From positions 1 to 64,000 of the forward strand of contig NZ_JACXAJ010000012.1 in NCBI RefSeq assembly GCF_014773225.1: a stretch of DNA of 64,000 bases, written 5' to 3'. This DNA comes from Pontibacter aquaedesilientis. GTDB taxonomy: Bacteria; Bacteroidota; Bacteroidia; Cytophagales; Hymenobacteraceae. Shown here piece by piece: positions 8,352 to 17,403 of this stretch. The translations under genes and the position numbers were made by a program. Every line of letters begins with the position of its first letter. Positions within the stretch are counted from its first letter, which is position 1. The notes beneath the pieces are model-generated. The model made no database searches and had not been told where the DNA came from. It was given only the letters and a program-made list of their open reading frames with translations.

Positions 8352-9611
8352 ATGGACGTCTACATAATCGCCCTTACTATAATAGGATTAGCGGCACTGG
8401 CCATGGCCTGGATTCCAACTATCCTGGAGAAAAGCTTTCTGTCATACCCAATCCTTTTCCTGATAGTGGGCGCCATCATTTACAGCCTGCCGCTTGGTCT
8501 TCCCTTGCCAGACCCAATTTGGCATGAAGCATTTGCCGTGCACCTCACCGAGCTTAGCGTGATTATCTCCCTGATGGGCACCGGCCTCAAGATTAGGCGA
8601 AAATTCAACTGGAAGAACTGGCAGATTCCTTTTCGGCTCGTGAGCATTACCATGATTCTGTCTATTGGTATACTGGCTGCTCTGGGTTGGTGGCTGCTGG
8701 CGCTGGCTCCTGCCGCTGCTGTGCTGTTGGGTGCGGTAATGGCCCCCACCGACCCGGTGCTGGCAGAACAGGTGCAGGTAGGACCCCCCAAAGAGAAAGA
8801 AGAAGACGATGTCCGCTTTTCGCTTACGGCTGAGGCCGGGCTGAACGATGGCATGGCCTTCCCGTTTACCTGGCTGGCCGTCGTGATGGCGGTGGCAGTA
8901 GGCACCCACGAACCCTGGTTCGGGGAATGGGTATTGCGTGATCTGATTTACCGCATTGTGGCCGGTGTGGGCATGGGCTACCTGGTGGGTCGGGGACTCG
9001 CCTACCTTATTTTCTATCTCCCCAGGAAAGTAGCATTCCCTAAAACAAGAGATGGTTTTGTGGGACTGTCTGCCACGCTGGTGTCCTATGGGTTGACGGA
9101 GATAGTTGGGGGCTACGGTTTTATGGCGGTGTTCTTTACGGCCCTTACCATGAGCAGCTACGAAGAGGAGCACGAGTACCACACCGAAATGCATGACTTT
9201 GTGCTACAGGTAGAGCGCATTCTCATGGTTGTGCTCCTGATCCTGTTCGGGGGCAGTCTGGTAAGCGGGCTACTGGACTACCTGACCTGGAACGACGTAT
9301 ACATCGGGCTTGGCTTCCTGTTTCTCATCCGCCCGTTGACCAGTTTGGTGGCCCTGATTGGTATTAACTGTTCCTGGCGCGAAAAACTGGCCATCAGTTT
9401 TTTCGGCATCCGGGGCATTGGCTCATTCTTCTACCTGGCCTTTGCCTTATCCAAGGTCGATTTTGCGGACGCCGACCGACTGTGGTCTATCGTGGGGTTC
9501 ATCGTGATGGTCTCCATTCTCCTGCACGGCGTTACGGCGTCCCGCGTGATGGACTACTTGGACTCTAGTCGCAGGAGGTTTTTTTACCGTAAGAAGAGCA
9601 TCAAGCAGTAA
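8352..9611 (+). CDS. CPA1-type Na+(or K+):H+ antiporter
   Basis: 419-residue membrane protein with about 11-12 membrane segments and no soluble C-terminal extension. The ion-binding region shows the CPA1 pattern: LLGAVMAPTDPVLAEQVQVG (the TDP motif on the broken helix) followed by TAEAGLNDGMAFPF (the ND motif), and later GIRGIGSFFYLAFAL. These Asp residues are those used for cation/proton exchange in NhaP/NHE homologues. It is the second antiporter in a 6.6-kb stretch, after the CPA2 protein. AlkB follows 44 bp downstream on the same strand and may be co-transcribed. The exact ion is not predictable from sequence. Confidence 0.9.
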   Translation: MDVYIIALTIIGLAALAMAWIPTILEKSFLSYPILFLIVGAIIYSLPLGLPLPDPIWHEAFAVHLTELSVIISLMGTGLKIRRKFNWKNWQIPFRLVSITMILSIGILAALGWWLLALAPAAAVLLGAVMAPTDPVLAEQVQVGPPKEKEEDDVRFSLTAEAGLNDGMAFPFTWLAVVMAVAVGTHEPWFGEWVLRDLIYRIVAGVGMGYLVGRGLAYLIFYLPRKVAFPKTRDGFVGLSATLVSYGLTEIVGGYGFMAVFFTALTMSSYEEEHEYHTEMHDFVLQVERILMVVLLILFGGSLVSGLLDYLTWNDVYIGLGFLFLIRPLTSLVALIGINCSWREKLAISFFGIRGIGSFFYLAFALSKVDFADADRLWSIVGFIVMVSILLHGVTASRVMDYLDSSRRRFFYRKKSIKQ

Positions 9612-9655
9612 GGCCCCGGCCAACGAGAGCAGCAGGATCAAAACCTATACCTGAC

Positions 9656-10255
9656 GTGAAACAGGAAAACCAACGACACGCATTCACAAAACTGGAAATG
9701 CCGCAGGCCGAGGTATATTACGCGCAGCAATTTTTCACCAAAGAAGAAAGTGACCTATACCTGCAGCGGCTGGCAGAGCAAGTAGCCTGGCAGCAGGAGG
9801 AGATCAAAATGTTTGGGAAGCAACTGCCCCTGCCCCGGCTCACGGCTTGGTACGGCGACAAAGGCTATACCTACTCGGGCCTCTACAACGCTCCCCAGCC
9901 TTGGCTGCCCGTGCTGCAGGAGTTGAAGGAGCGGGTGGAGGCAGCATCAGGAGACAAATACAACAGTGTGCTGCTCAACTACTACCGCCACGGACAGGAC
10001 AGCATGGGCTGGCACTCCGACGATGAAAAGTCGCTGGGGCCAGGTATAGCCTCTGTGAGTTTTGGAGGAGAGCGAGGCTTCGCATTCCGGCATCGGGAAC
10101 GAAAAGACATACCTCCTGTGAAGCTGACCCTGCAACACGGGAGCCTCCTGCTCATGCAAGGCAACACGCAACGGCACTGGCAACACCAGCTTCCCAAAAC
10201 CAGCCGCCCCATTGCCCCACGTATCAACTTGACTTTCCGGAACATCATTAGCTAG
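9656..10255 (+). CDS. alkB: AlkB-family alpha-ketoglutarate-dependent DNA repair dioxygenase
   Basis: 199 residues from a GTG start (no in-frame ATG until residue 15). AlkB proteins use Fe(II), O2 and 2-oxoglutarate to remove alkyl groups from DNA or RNA bases. The iron ligands are visible as H120 and D122 in GWHSDDE and H177 in HWQHQLPK; the 2-oxoglutarate-binding Arg pair is R189-x5-R195 (RINLTFR), and the substrate-loop motif YRHGQDSMGWH is typical of the ALKBH2/3-like group. It follows the CPA1 gene by 44 bp. Three copies of the abundant octamer lie inside the coding sequence, in three different frames. The symbol is used at family level. Confidence 0.92.
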   Translation: MKQENQRHAFTKLEMPQAEVYYAQQFFTKEESDLYLQRLAEQVAWQQEEIKMFGKQLPLPRLTAWYGDKGYTYSGLYNAPQPWLPVLQELKERVEAASGDKYNSVLLNYYRHGQDSMGWHSDDEKSLGPGIASVSFGGERGFAFRHRERKDIPPVKLTLQHGSLLLMQGNTQRHWQHQLPKTSRPIAPRINLTFRNIIS

Positions 10256-10332
10256 AGCATATTGCAGGCGGGTGTTGCCTTTCCCGTTTGGAAAGCTTTT
10301 CTTTACAAACAGGAATTCCATACTCTTGCACT

Positions 10333-11718
10333 ATGACTATGAGAAAGAACATCACCATTATGGGAGCCGGGCTGGTTGGGTCGCTGCTGTCGCTGTACCT
10401 GGCCAAACGCGGCCATAAAGTAGACATCTACGAGCGCCGGCCAGACATGCGTAAAACTGTCCTAGATGGTGGCCGTTCGATCAACCTGGCCCTAAGTGAC
10501 CGTGGTTTCAAGGCGCTAAGAGGTATAGGGATAGAGGAGGCCGTGCGCAAAGTGGCTATACCGATGCACGGCCGCATGATGCACGACGAGCAGGGTAGTC
10601 TCACCTATCAGCCCTATGGCAAAGAAGGGCAATCGATTTACTCGGTTTCTCGCGCTGGGCTCAATGCTGCACTCATGGACCTGTCAGAGCCAAATCCGGA
10701 TATCACCTACCATTTTAATCGGCAGCTGCTCGATCTGGATTTGCGCCAAAGCAAGGCAACCTTGCGCAACCATGAAACAGGCAAGCTGGAGGAACTGCAA
10801 ACCGAACTGCTTTTCGGGGCCGACGGCGCTTTCTCGATGGTGCGTAACGCCATGCAGAAGACCGAGCGCTACAACTACTCGCAAAGCTACCTGGAGTACG
10901 GCTACAAAGAACTCACTATACCTGCCGCGGCAGACGGCGGCTGGGCACTCGAGAAAAATGCCCTGCACATCTGGCCGCGCGGCAAGTACATGATGATTGC
11001 CCTGCCCAACCTCGACGGTAGTTTCACCTGTACCCTGTTTTTCCCTTATGAAGGAGAGCTATCTTTCGAGAGCATCAAAACCGACGACGACCTGCTTCAG
11101 TTCTTCTTGCAGACCTTTCCGGATGCCGTGCCCTTGATGCCTGACCTGGCCGAGGACTATTTCTCAAACCCGATCGGTTCGCTGGTGACGGTGAAGTGCT
11201 TTCCGTGGTCGTACGAAGACAAGGCACTGCTCATTGGCGATGCCTGTCATGCGGTGGTGCCGTTTTACGGGCAGGGGATGAACGCCGGCTTCGAGGACAT
11301 CTTCGTGCTGAACCAAATGCTCGACGACTTCGATGGTGACTGGGAGAACCTGTTTAAGGCCTTTGAGCGCAGTCGCAAACCCGACGCCGACGCCATTGCT
11401 GACCTGGCCGTGATGAATTTCATCGAGATGCGCGACAAAGTAGCTGACCCGCGCTTCCTGCTTCGCAAAAGAATTGAGTCCAGAATATCGGCCCAATACC
11501 CAGACAAATGGATACCGCTCTACTCTATGGTTACCTTCACGGACCTGCCTTACTCCTATGCGCTGGAGATGGGCCGGGTGCAGGACAAGATCATGAAAAA
11601 GGTGATGAGGCACATCCAGTCGGTGGAGGACTATGACAAGCCGGAAGTACAGAAGCTGCTTGAAAGACAACTCGTAAAAAAAGAGAAGCTGAAGGGGTAT
11701 AAGGCGCAGCAGGTATAG
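10333..11718 (+). CDS. kmo: kynurenine 3-monooxygenase
   Basis: 461-residue flavoprotein that hydroxylates kynurenine to 3-hydroxykynurenine with NADPH and O2, the step before kynU. It has the N-terminal FAD motif GAGLVGSLLSLYLAKRG, then DGGRSINLALSDRG, GRMMHDEQGSLTYQPYG and the second flavin motif ALLIGDACHAVVPFYGQG, all characteristic of Kmo rather than general UbiH-type hydroxylases. I chose the ATG at 10333 (MTMRKN), though 10339 is also possible; the in-frame TTG at 10288 would add an unsupported leader. The stop codon is part of a copy of the octamer AGGTATAG. A strong bidirectional hairpin follows. Confidence 0.95.
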   Translation: MTMRKNITIMGAGLVGSLLSLYLAKRGHKVDIYERRPDMRKTVLDGGRSINLALSDRGFKALRGIGIEEAVRKVAIPMHGRMMHDEQGSLTYQPYGKEGQSIYSVSRAGLNAALMDLSEPNPDITYHFNRQLLDLDLRQSKATLRNHETGKLEELQTELLFGADGAFSMVRNAMQKTERYNYSQSYLEYGYKELTIPAAADGGWALEKNALHIWPRGKYMMIALPNLDGSFTCTLFFPYEGELSFESIKTDDDLLQFFLQTFPDAVPLMPDLAEDYFSNPIGSLVTVKCFPWSYEDKALLIGDACHAVVPFYGQGMNAGFEDIFVLNQMLDDFDGDWENLFKAFERSRKPDADAIADLAVMNFIEMRDKVADPRFLLRKRIESRISAQYPDKWIPLYSMVTFTDLPYSYALEMGRVQDKIMKKVMRHIQSVEDYDKPEVQKLLERQLVKKEKLKGYKAQQV

Positions 11719-11760
11719 CGAAGCCCTCCAGTCTTTATGATTTTATACTGCTTGAAAATA

Positions 11761-11807
11761 TAACCAACAGGCCTGTACAACTTATTGCTGTGCAGGCCTG
11801 TTGGTTA
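11761..11807. terminator. bidirectional terminator downstream of kmo
   Basis: Inverted repeat TAACCAACAGGCCTG (11761-11775) with its exact complement at 11793-11807, extended inward by further pairs. It lies between kmo and the convergent outer-membrane gene. Confidence 0.7.
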
Positions 11808-11863
11808 ATTATGGGAACGCGGTACCACGTCAGGGCGAAGCGCAGTAGCGCTTGTTAAGCAAT

Positions 11864-13129
11864 TTAAAAGTACAGTCCAAACAACACCGAAACTGTTCTG
11901 GTATCAGAATCTAACCCTTTGTTGATTCTGTTTATCACATTGTGTGAGTGGAGGTCCAGGCCCAACTCATAGCGGGCCTCCAGCGACAGCTTCCTGTTCT
12001 TGATATTGAAATATGTGCCAGCTCCGGCCATAAATCCCTGCTGATAGCTATTCACGAAATCAGGGTTGTCTTTTATGCGCTCCTCTGGATTGCTGGTGCT
12101 GGTCCTTCTTACATACTGGCGATGTTTGTAGTCACGGTGCTGAAACAGGTTAAGGAAGCCTCCTATGTTGACAAATGGCTGGATGGTCTGGCCTGCAAAG
12201 TCGTAGCGTAGCGCCGTCGTCAGCTTTACGGCTGCGAGGTCGAACTCAATTTCGTTGTCGTAGTATGTGTCGAACCAGGTATAGCTGGGCTCAGCCTGGA
12301 AGTTATTCTTGAAGTAGCGTCCTTCTACCAACAGCGACATGCTTTCATTGATCCTGGGTGAGTTTACAAGGAAGGCCAAACCAAAAGATGGGTAGGTGTT
12401 TGTGTTGAATTCGGCGTGTTCCAAGTGCAGGTAGGTCTCGTCTTTAGCGGAAAAGTTTAGCGAGGTATGGCTAAGGGCAGCCACAAAGCCAGGCTTTACC
12501 GCGAGCCATTTCTTAGACTCTTTAAAGACTGTCTGCTCTCCGGAACTGGTGCAGTTATTATACTCCTTTATCAGCCCCACCAAGTTCCGCTGGGCCAGTT
12601 TTATGCGCTCCACCTTTGTGAACACCTCATAGCAGTCCTGTGTCATGGTATTCAGCACCTGCACATGGTGGTTAATGTCCCTTTTGGCTGGTGCCCCATA
12701 GGTATTGATGTAGTCTTCCTGGGTGATGTAGAGTTTGTGCAATTTGCCTGTACCGCTAAGTTTCTCTGCGAAAAAAGTGCCATTGTACAGGTATAGACTA
12801 ATGTTGCCCCGCACCAGTTCCTCCATAAAAACGTACTCGGCCGCGAGCGTATCTGCATTATCAAGAACTTTGGTTTGGAAGTTCTTGTCATTTGGGAAGC
12901 CATAGCCGGCTATGTCGTTGGAGGTATAGGTAACAGGGCCCGATTGAGCGTCTTTTTTAAAGGAAACAGTATTGGTCGCCAAAGTACTGGAGCGGTAAGT
13001 GACCTCCCCTCGGAGCGTATCGCCTTGTGATGTGATCACGTAGCCTGGTTTGTAACCTGACTGCGCTGCAGCCTGTAGCGATGCTAATGCAAGGAAGCAA
13101 AGCGGGATAAGTTTGTATAGAGTTTTCAT
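11864..13129 (-). CDS. predicted outer-membrane beta-barrel protein, function unknown
   Basis: 421 residues with a clear signal peptide (MKTLYKLIPLCFLALASLQA, probable cut after AAAQ). The first half (GYVITSQGDTLRGEVTYRSS) is a short strand-rich domain seen at the start of many Bacteroidota envelope proteins. The second half has alternating hydrophobic strands ending in aromatic residues, such as ESMSLLVEGRYFKNN and KLSLEARYELGLDLH, and ends in VSVLFGLYF, a typical barrel C-terminus with terminal Phe. I read it as a PorT-like outer-membrane barrel. No catalytic motif is seen. It converges on kmo and is followed upstream by a 299-bp AT-rich spacer. Confidence 0.75.
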   Translation of the reverse strand: MKTLYKLIPLCFLALASLQAAAQSGYKPGYVITSQGDTLRGEVTYRSSTLATNTVSFKKDAQSGPVTYTSNDIAGYGFPNDKNFQTKVLDNADTLAAEYVFMEELVRGNISLYLYNGTFFAEKLSGTGKLHKLYITQEDYINTYGAPAKRDINHHVQVLNTMTQDCYEVFTKVERIKLAQRNLVGLIKEYNNCTSSGEQTVFKESKKWLAVKPGFVAALSHTSLNFSAKDETYLHLEHAEFNTNTYPSFGLAFLVNSPRINESMSLLVEGRYFKNNFQAEPSYTWFDTYYDNEIEFDLAAVKLTTALRYDFAGQTIQPFVNIGGFLNLFQHRDYKHRQYVRRTSTSNPEERIKDNPDFVNSYQQGFMAGAGTYFNIKNRKLSLEARYELGLDLHSHNVINRINKGLDSDTRTVSVLFGLYF

Positions 13130-13428
13130 ATAAAAAGATTAGGATATAAATATATAGGTATTCGGTTTTATTAAGCTGATATTCCTAAAAAAATTTTGAC
13201 AGAAACTGGCTTCAATTTTTCTGGTTTAGCTGTTGTTACAAAGGGTAGGCTTATCCGTTAAGATGGCACAATGTAAGTTCGCGGCATATTATTTGCTTAA
13301 ATTAGAGACTTGGGCAGACTTCATTCCGGCCTCGAACTATTTTCTTAAATTGAGGTATAGTTTATTGGTATTCAGTACTATGCACGCTATTGTATTTATT
13401 CATTTCAATAATTTTAACCTCGAATTTT
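13130..13428. other. AT-rich divergent spacer
   Basis: This 299-bp gap separates the barrel gene (minus) from the DUF4168 gene (plus). It is AT-rich and must hold both promoters, but I could not place a convincing TTG-N19-TAnnTTTG pair. It contains one copy of the octamer AGGTATAG (about 13352). No RNA gene or hairpin is seen. Confidence 0.5.
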
Positions 13429-13947
13429 ATGAACTTCATCCATAAACTGAAAGCTACTGCAGTGGCAGGGCTTGTATTAGGTATAGTATCTTTTTCAGGA
13501 ACGGCCGAAGCGCAGCAGCAGAAAAAACCACCGAAGCAGCAAGCTCCAACCCAGGCTGCGCCGCAACAGCAAACGCAGGCGATCTCAGACGCAGACATTA
13601 AGCTTTTCGTGGACGCCAGCACCCGCCTGATGGATTTGCAGCAGGAAAGTGAGCAAGCCATGATGGCGATTCTGGAAGAGGAGAAACTAAGCATCGAGAA
13701 GTTCAACACACTGGCTCAGGCGCATCAGCAGCAGAAACTGGCGGAGGCCGAGGCCACTGCCGAAGAAAAAGCCGCTTTTAACAAAGCCGTGCAGCGCATG
13801 ATGGAGATGCAGCCCGATATTGAGACAAACATGCAGGCGGCCATCCAGAAAGACGGCATGACTGTGGAGCGCTATGAGCAAATCATGCTGGCCTACCAAC
13901 AGGACCCTGCCCTGCAGGCCAAAATTCAGAAACTGATGGGGTTGTAA
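13429..13947 (+). CDS. DUF4168-type periplasmic protein
   Basis: 172 residues from the ATG at 13429; an in-frame TTG at 13390 would only add residues before the signal peptide. The signal peptide (MNFIHKLKATAVAGLVLGIV ... GTAEA) is followed by a Gln/Pro/Ala-rich linker and then a helical domain in which a segment is duplicated: IEKFNTLAQAHQQ at about 95-108 and VERYEQIMLAYQQDPALQAK near the C-terminus. That duplicated pattern fits DUF4168, a periplasmic helical family of unknown function found in cyanobacteria and Bacteroidota. It stands alone between divergent and convergent neighbours and has its own strong terminator. Confidence 0.75.
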   Translation: MNFIHKLKATAVAGLVLGIVSFSGTAEAQQQKKPPKQQAPTQAAPQQQTQAISDADIKLFVDASTRLMDLQQESEQAMMAILEEEKLSIEKFNTLAQAHQQQKLAEAEATAEEKAAFNKAVQRMMEMQPDIETNMQAAIQKDGMTVERYEQIMLAYQQDPALQAKIQKLMGL

Positions 13948-13966
13948 GCAACAACATCAGGCATCA

Positions 13967-14003
13967 AAAAAGGCTTCGCTGATTGCAGCGAAGCCTTTTT
14001 GTT
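13967..14003. terminator. bidirectional terminator after the DUF4168 gene
   Basis: Stem AAAAGGCTTCGCTG/CAGCGAAGCCTTTT with a 4-5 nt loop, T-rich on both strands, between convergent genes ending at 13947 and 14015. Confidence 0.8.
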
Positions 14004-14014
14004 TTTAGCAAGTC

Positions 14015-15538
14015 TTAGTTTTGTGTAAACTCCAGTATTTTGAATGTTTTGCTGCCTTTGTCGAAGTAGCCGTAATGCAGCTTGTTGCCGTAGCGGTAGA
14101 GCGTTTTATAATCTGGTGTCCGCTTGAGCTCTTCCTCATAGGCCTCTATCTTGTCCTGCACGGTGGCGGCAGTGCTGTCGCTAGCCGCTTTCTCCAGTGT
14201 CTTGCTGTCCAGCACGGCCCGGAAGTAAGTACTGGTGCCCGGCCCAGAAGCCTCTCCTCCGCGTGTGTAGTACGGGTCGTAGTAATACCTGTTTTGCGGG
14301 AACATACTGTAAGAATAAGGCAGGGTATAGGCCGGTACCCAGCGTCCCGGCATCAGGTATAGGCCTCTGGAGGTCTGAATATACCTATCTGGGGTGCGCA
14401 CGAGACGAGTCGGGTCGCCGTTGGCATCGCGTCGGCTAGGGGGCTCATAGGAGCCAATGGTCAGTTGCAGGGTGCTGTCGCTGAAGGCATCTACCGTAAT
14501 GGCCGGCCTGCCGCTGGAGAGGTTGCGCATCACTTTGGATGTTTTCTCGATCACGCTGTTACCCGAGGAAAAAAGTGCGCTGGCTCCACGTTGGTGCACT
14601 GGCGTCGCTTTAATGGCGATTTCCTGGTCATCGGTGTAGCTGTACTCCTTGATCGGCTGCAGGATGTTAAAGTCGTAGGCCGTCAGGTTAAACTGGTCTT
14701 TGAGCAACTGCACCCGGAACAGGGTGTTCTGGTGCAGGAACGAATTGAAATAGGCCTCATTTTTATAGTCCAGTGCAGGCAAGGTCTGGTAGCTGGTTTG
14801 TCCACTGGGCCAGTCGAGCGTCAGGATCTCGGTTGTAATTTTCTTGCCTTGCTTGCGAAGGTAAAAGCCGTCAAAGACCATGAACACTTTGTCGCCACGG
14901 GTATAGATTTTGCTGCGGTGATGGCCGGCAAACACGGTACGCTCCAAATCAGGGTGTACAAAAATCAGCTCGTTGTGGCGCTCGTGCCGGCTGCGGGTAC
15001 GAGGCATTTCAGCTGTCGAGAATGTCTTCTTTTCGTAAAAGGACTCGTCCAGTTCCCGGTGTAGGATGAGGTTTTCCTTCTTGTCTGTGTACAGCATATA
15101 GAAGTGCTCCGCGTCGGCAAAAGCACCCACGAAGGTTTCCTGTCGCTCTTTTTTGATAGGCGCATCGGGCATGCTCCGGAAAGTACCGGTATAGCGGTCG
15201 ACGGCGAAGGGGCGCACAAACTCTTTGTTGCCGTTCACGAAGCGACTGTAGAAAACGAATTCTTGCGGTGTAACACGAGTACCCAGTATCTCAGGCTGCT
15301 GGCCAAAACGGTAAGGAATTTCCTGTGCCGCCACCACCTGGCCGGTAGGAGAGATGAGGTTGAAGTGAAGCTTTCCGCCTTGGAAGAAGTATAGGCAGAC
15401 ATTGCCGTCGCCATCGGCCACCGACACCAGATCTTCGGCGCGGCGTATAGGCAGGTCCAGGTTTGCGAACTCCTGCTGGGCGCGCACCTCGGGGGCGGCC
15501 AAGCCAAGCAGGAGCAGGGCTAGAATTATATATCTCAT
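14015..15538 (-). CDS. secreted/periplasmic protein of unknown function
   Basis: 507 residues with a signal peptide (MRYIILALLLLGLAAPEVRA, cut before QQEF). The body shows repeated short strands with aspartates and aromatics, for example DGDGNVCLYFFQGGKLHF, HFYMLYTDKKENLILH and RGDKVFMVFDGFYLRKQ, which suggests a beta-propeller-like fold, but no named repeat is recognisable. Near residues 400-425 there is a Tyr/Pro-rich patch (YSMFPQNRYYYDPYYTRGG), and the C-terminal 90 residues include a charged helix. No catalytic motif, membrane anchor or T9SS signal is visible. It is transcribed alone in the same direction as asnS upstream, separated from it by a terminator. Confidence 0.65.
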   Translation of the reverse strand: MRYIILALLLLGLAAPEVRAQQEFANLDLPIRRAEDLVSVADGDGNVCLYFFQGGKLHFNLISPTGQVVAAQEIPYRFGQQPEILGTRVTPQEFVFYSRFVNGNKEFVRPFAVDRYTGTFRSMPDAPIKKERQETFVGAFADAEHFYMLYTDKKENLILHRELDESFYEKKTFSTAEMPRTRSRHERHNELIFVHPDLERTVFAGHHRSKIYTRGDKVFMVFDGFYLRKQGKKITTEILTLDWPSGQTSYQTLPALDYKNEAYFNSFLHQNTLFRVQLLKDQFNLTAYDFNILQPIKEYSYTDDQEIAIKATPVHQRGASALFSSGNSVIEKTSKVMRNLSSGRPAITVDAFSDSTLQLTIGSYEPPSRRDANGDPTRLVRTPDRYIQTSRGLYLMPGRWVPAYTLPYSYSMFPQNRYYYDPYYTRGGEASGPGTSTYFRAVLDSKTLEKAASDSTAATVQDKIEAYEEELKRTPDYKTLYRYGNKLHYGYFDKGSKTFKILEFTQN

Positions 15539-15602
15539 AAAATGAAGTGTATAAGGGATTTATTCCATTTAAGATAGCAAATTTCTAGCCAAACTATTCA
15601 AA

Positions 15603-15637
15603 AAAAGAGCCCGGCTAAGGTATAGCCGGGCTCTTTT
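15603..15637 (-). terminator. terminator of asnS
   Basis: A perfect 15-bp stem, AAAAGAGCCCGGCTA with its complement, has a 5-nt loop made from the octamer AGGTATAG; on the minus strand it ends in a run of T. Confidence 0.8.
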
Positions 15638-15658
15638 AGGTATAAGGTATAGCTTAAA

Positions 15659-17098
<1,440 letters not shown>

Positions 17099-17138
17099 GT
17101 GTATGGTTGTTATAGCGTATCAGGATGTAAGATATCAA

Positions 17139-17271
17139 GATACAAGACGAAATCAATTCTTACTAGTTATTTTTAGGGACTTCAAACATCACAAGCGCCA
17201 CACGCAGGCAAAACAAGGTACGCTGCAACTAGGGCGAAGCCGGCAAAATTAAACCTAAAATGTCTTGTGTC
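17139..17271. repeat. imperfect inverted pair in the asnS-rpoN spacer
   Basis: GATACAAGAC at 17139-17148 and GTCTTGTGTC at 17262-17271 are complementary at 9 of 10 positions across a 113-bp spacer. The 305-bp gap 17099-17403 otherwise holds only the rpoN promoter. Confidence 0.25.
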
Positions 17272-17332
17272 TAATGTGCTGCTACTTGTCTCTGTTTTAA
17301 AATCCCTCAAAGTAACGATATTTTAACCTTTT

Positions 17333-17364
17333 TTGTAAATGCGAGTAAAATTATCCTAAATTTG
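17333..17364 (+). promoter_or_regulatory. promoter for rpoN
   Basis: TTG (17333-17335), 21 bp, TAAATTTG (17357-17364): a full match to the Bacteroidota primary-sigma -7 box TAnnTTTG with acceptable spacing. The rpoN ATG lies 40 bp downstream. Confidence 0.65.
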
Positions 17365-17403
17365 AAGGTGCACTAACAGGCACTGAAATCCACTTTTATT
17401 ACT

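Noticed and set aside
13233-13445. 70-codon open frame upstream of the DUF4168 gene
   Set aside because: Runs out of frame into the DUF4168 start and has no protein-like features.
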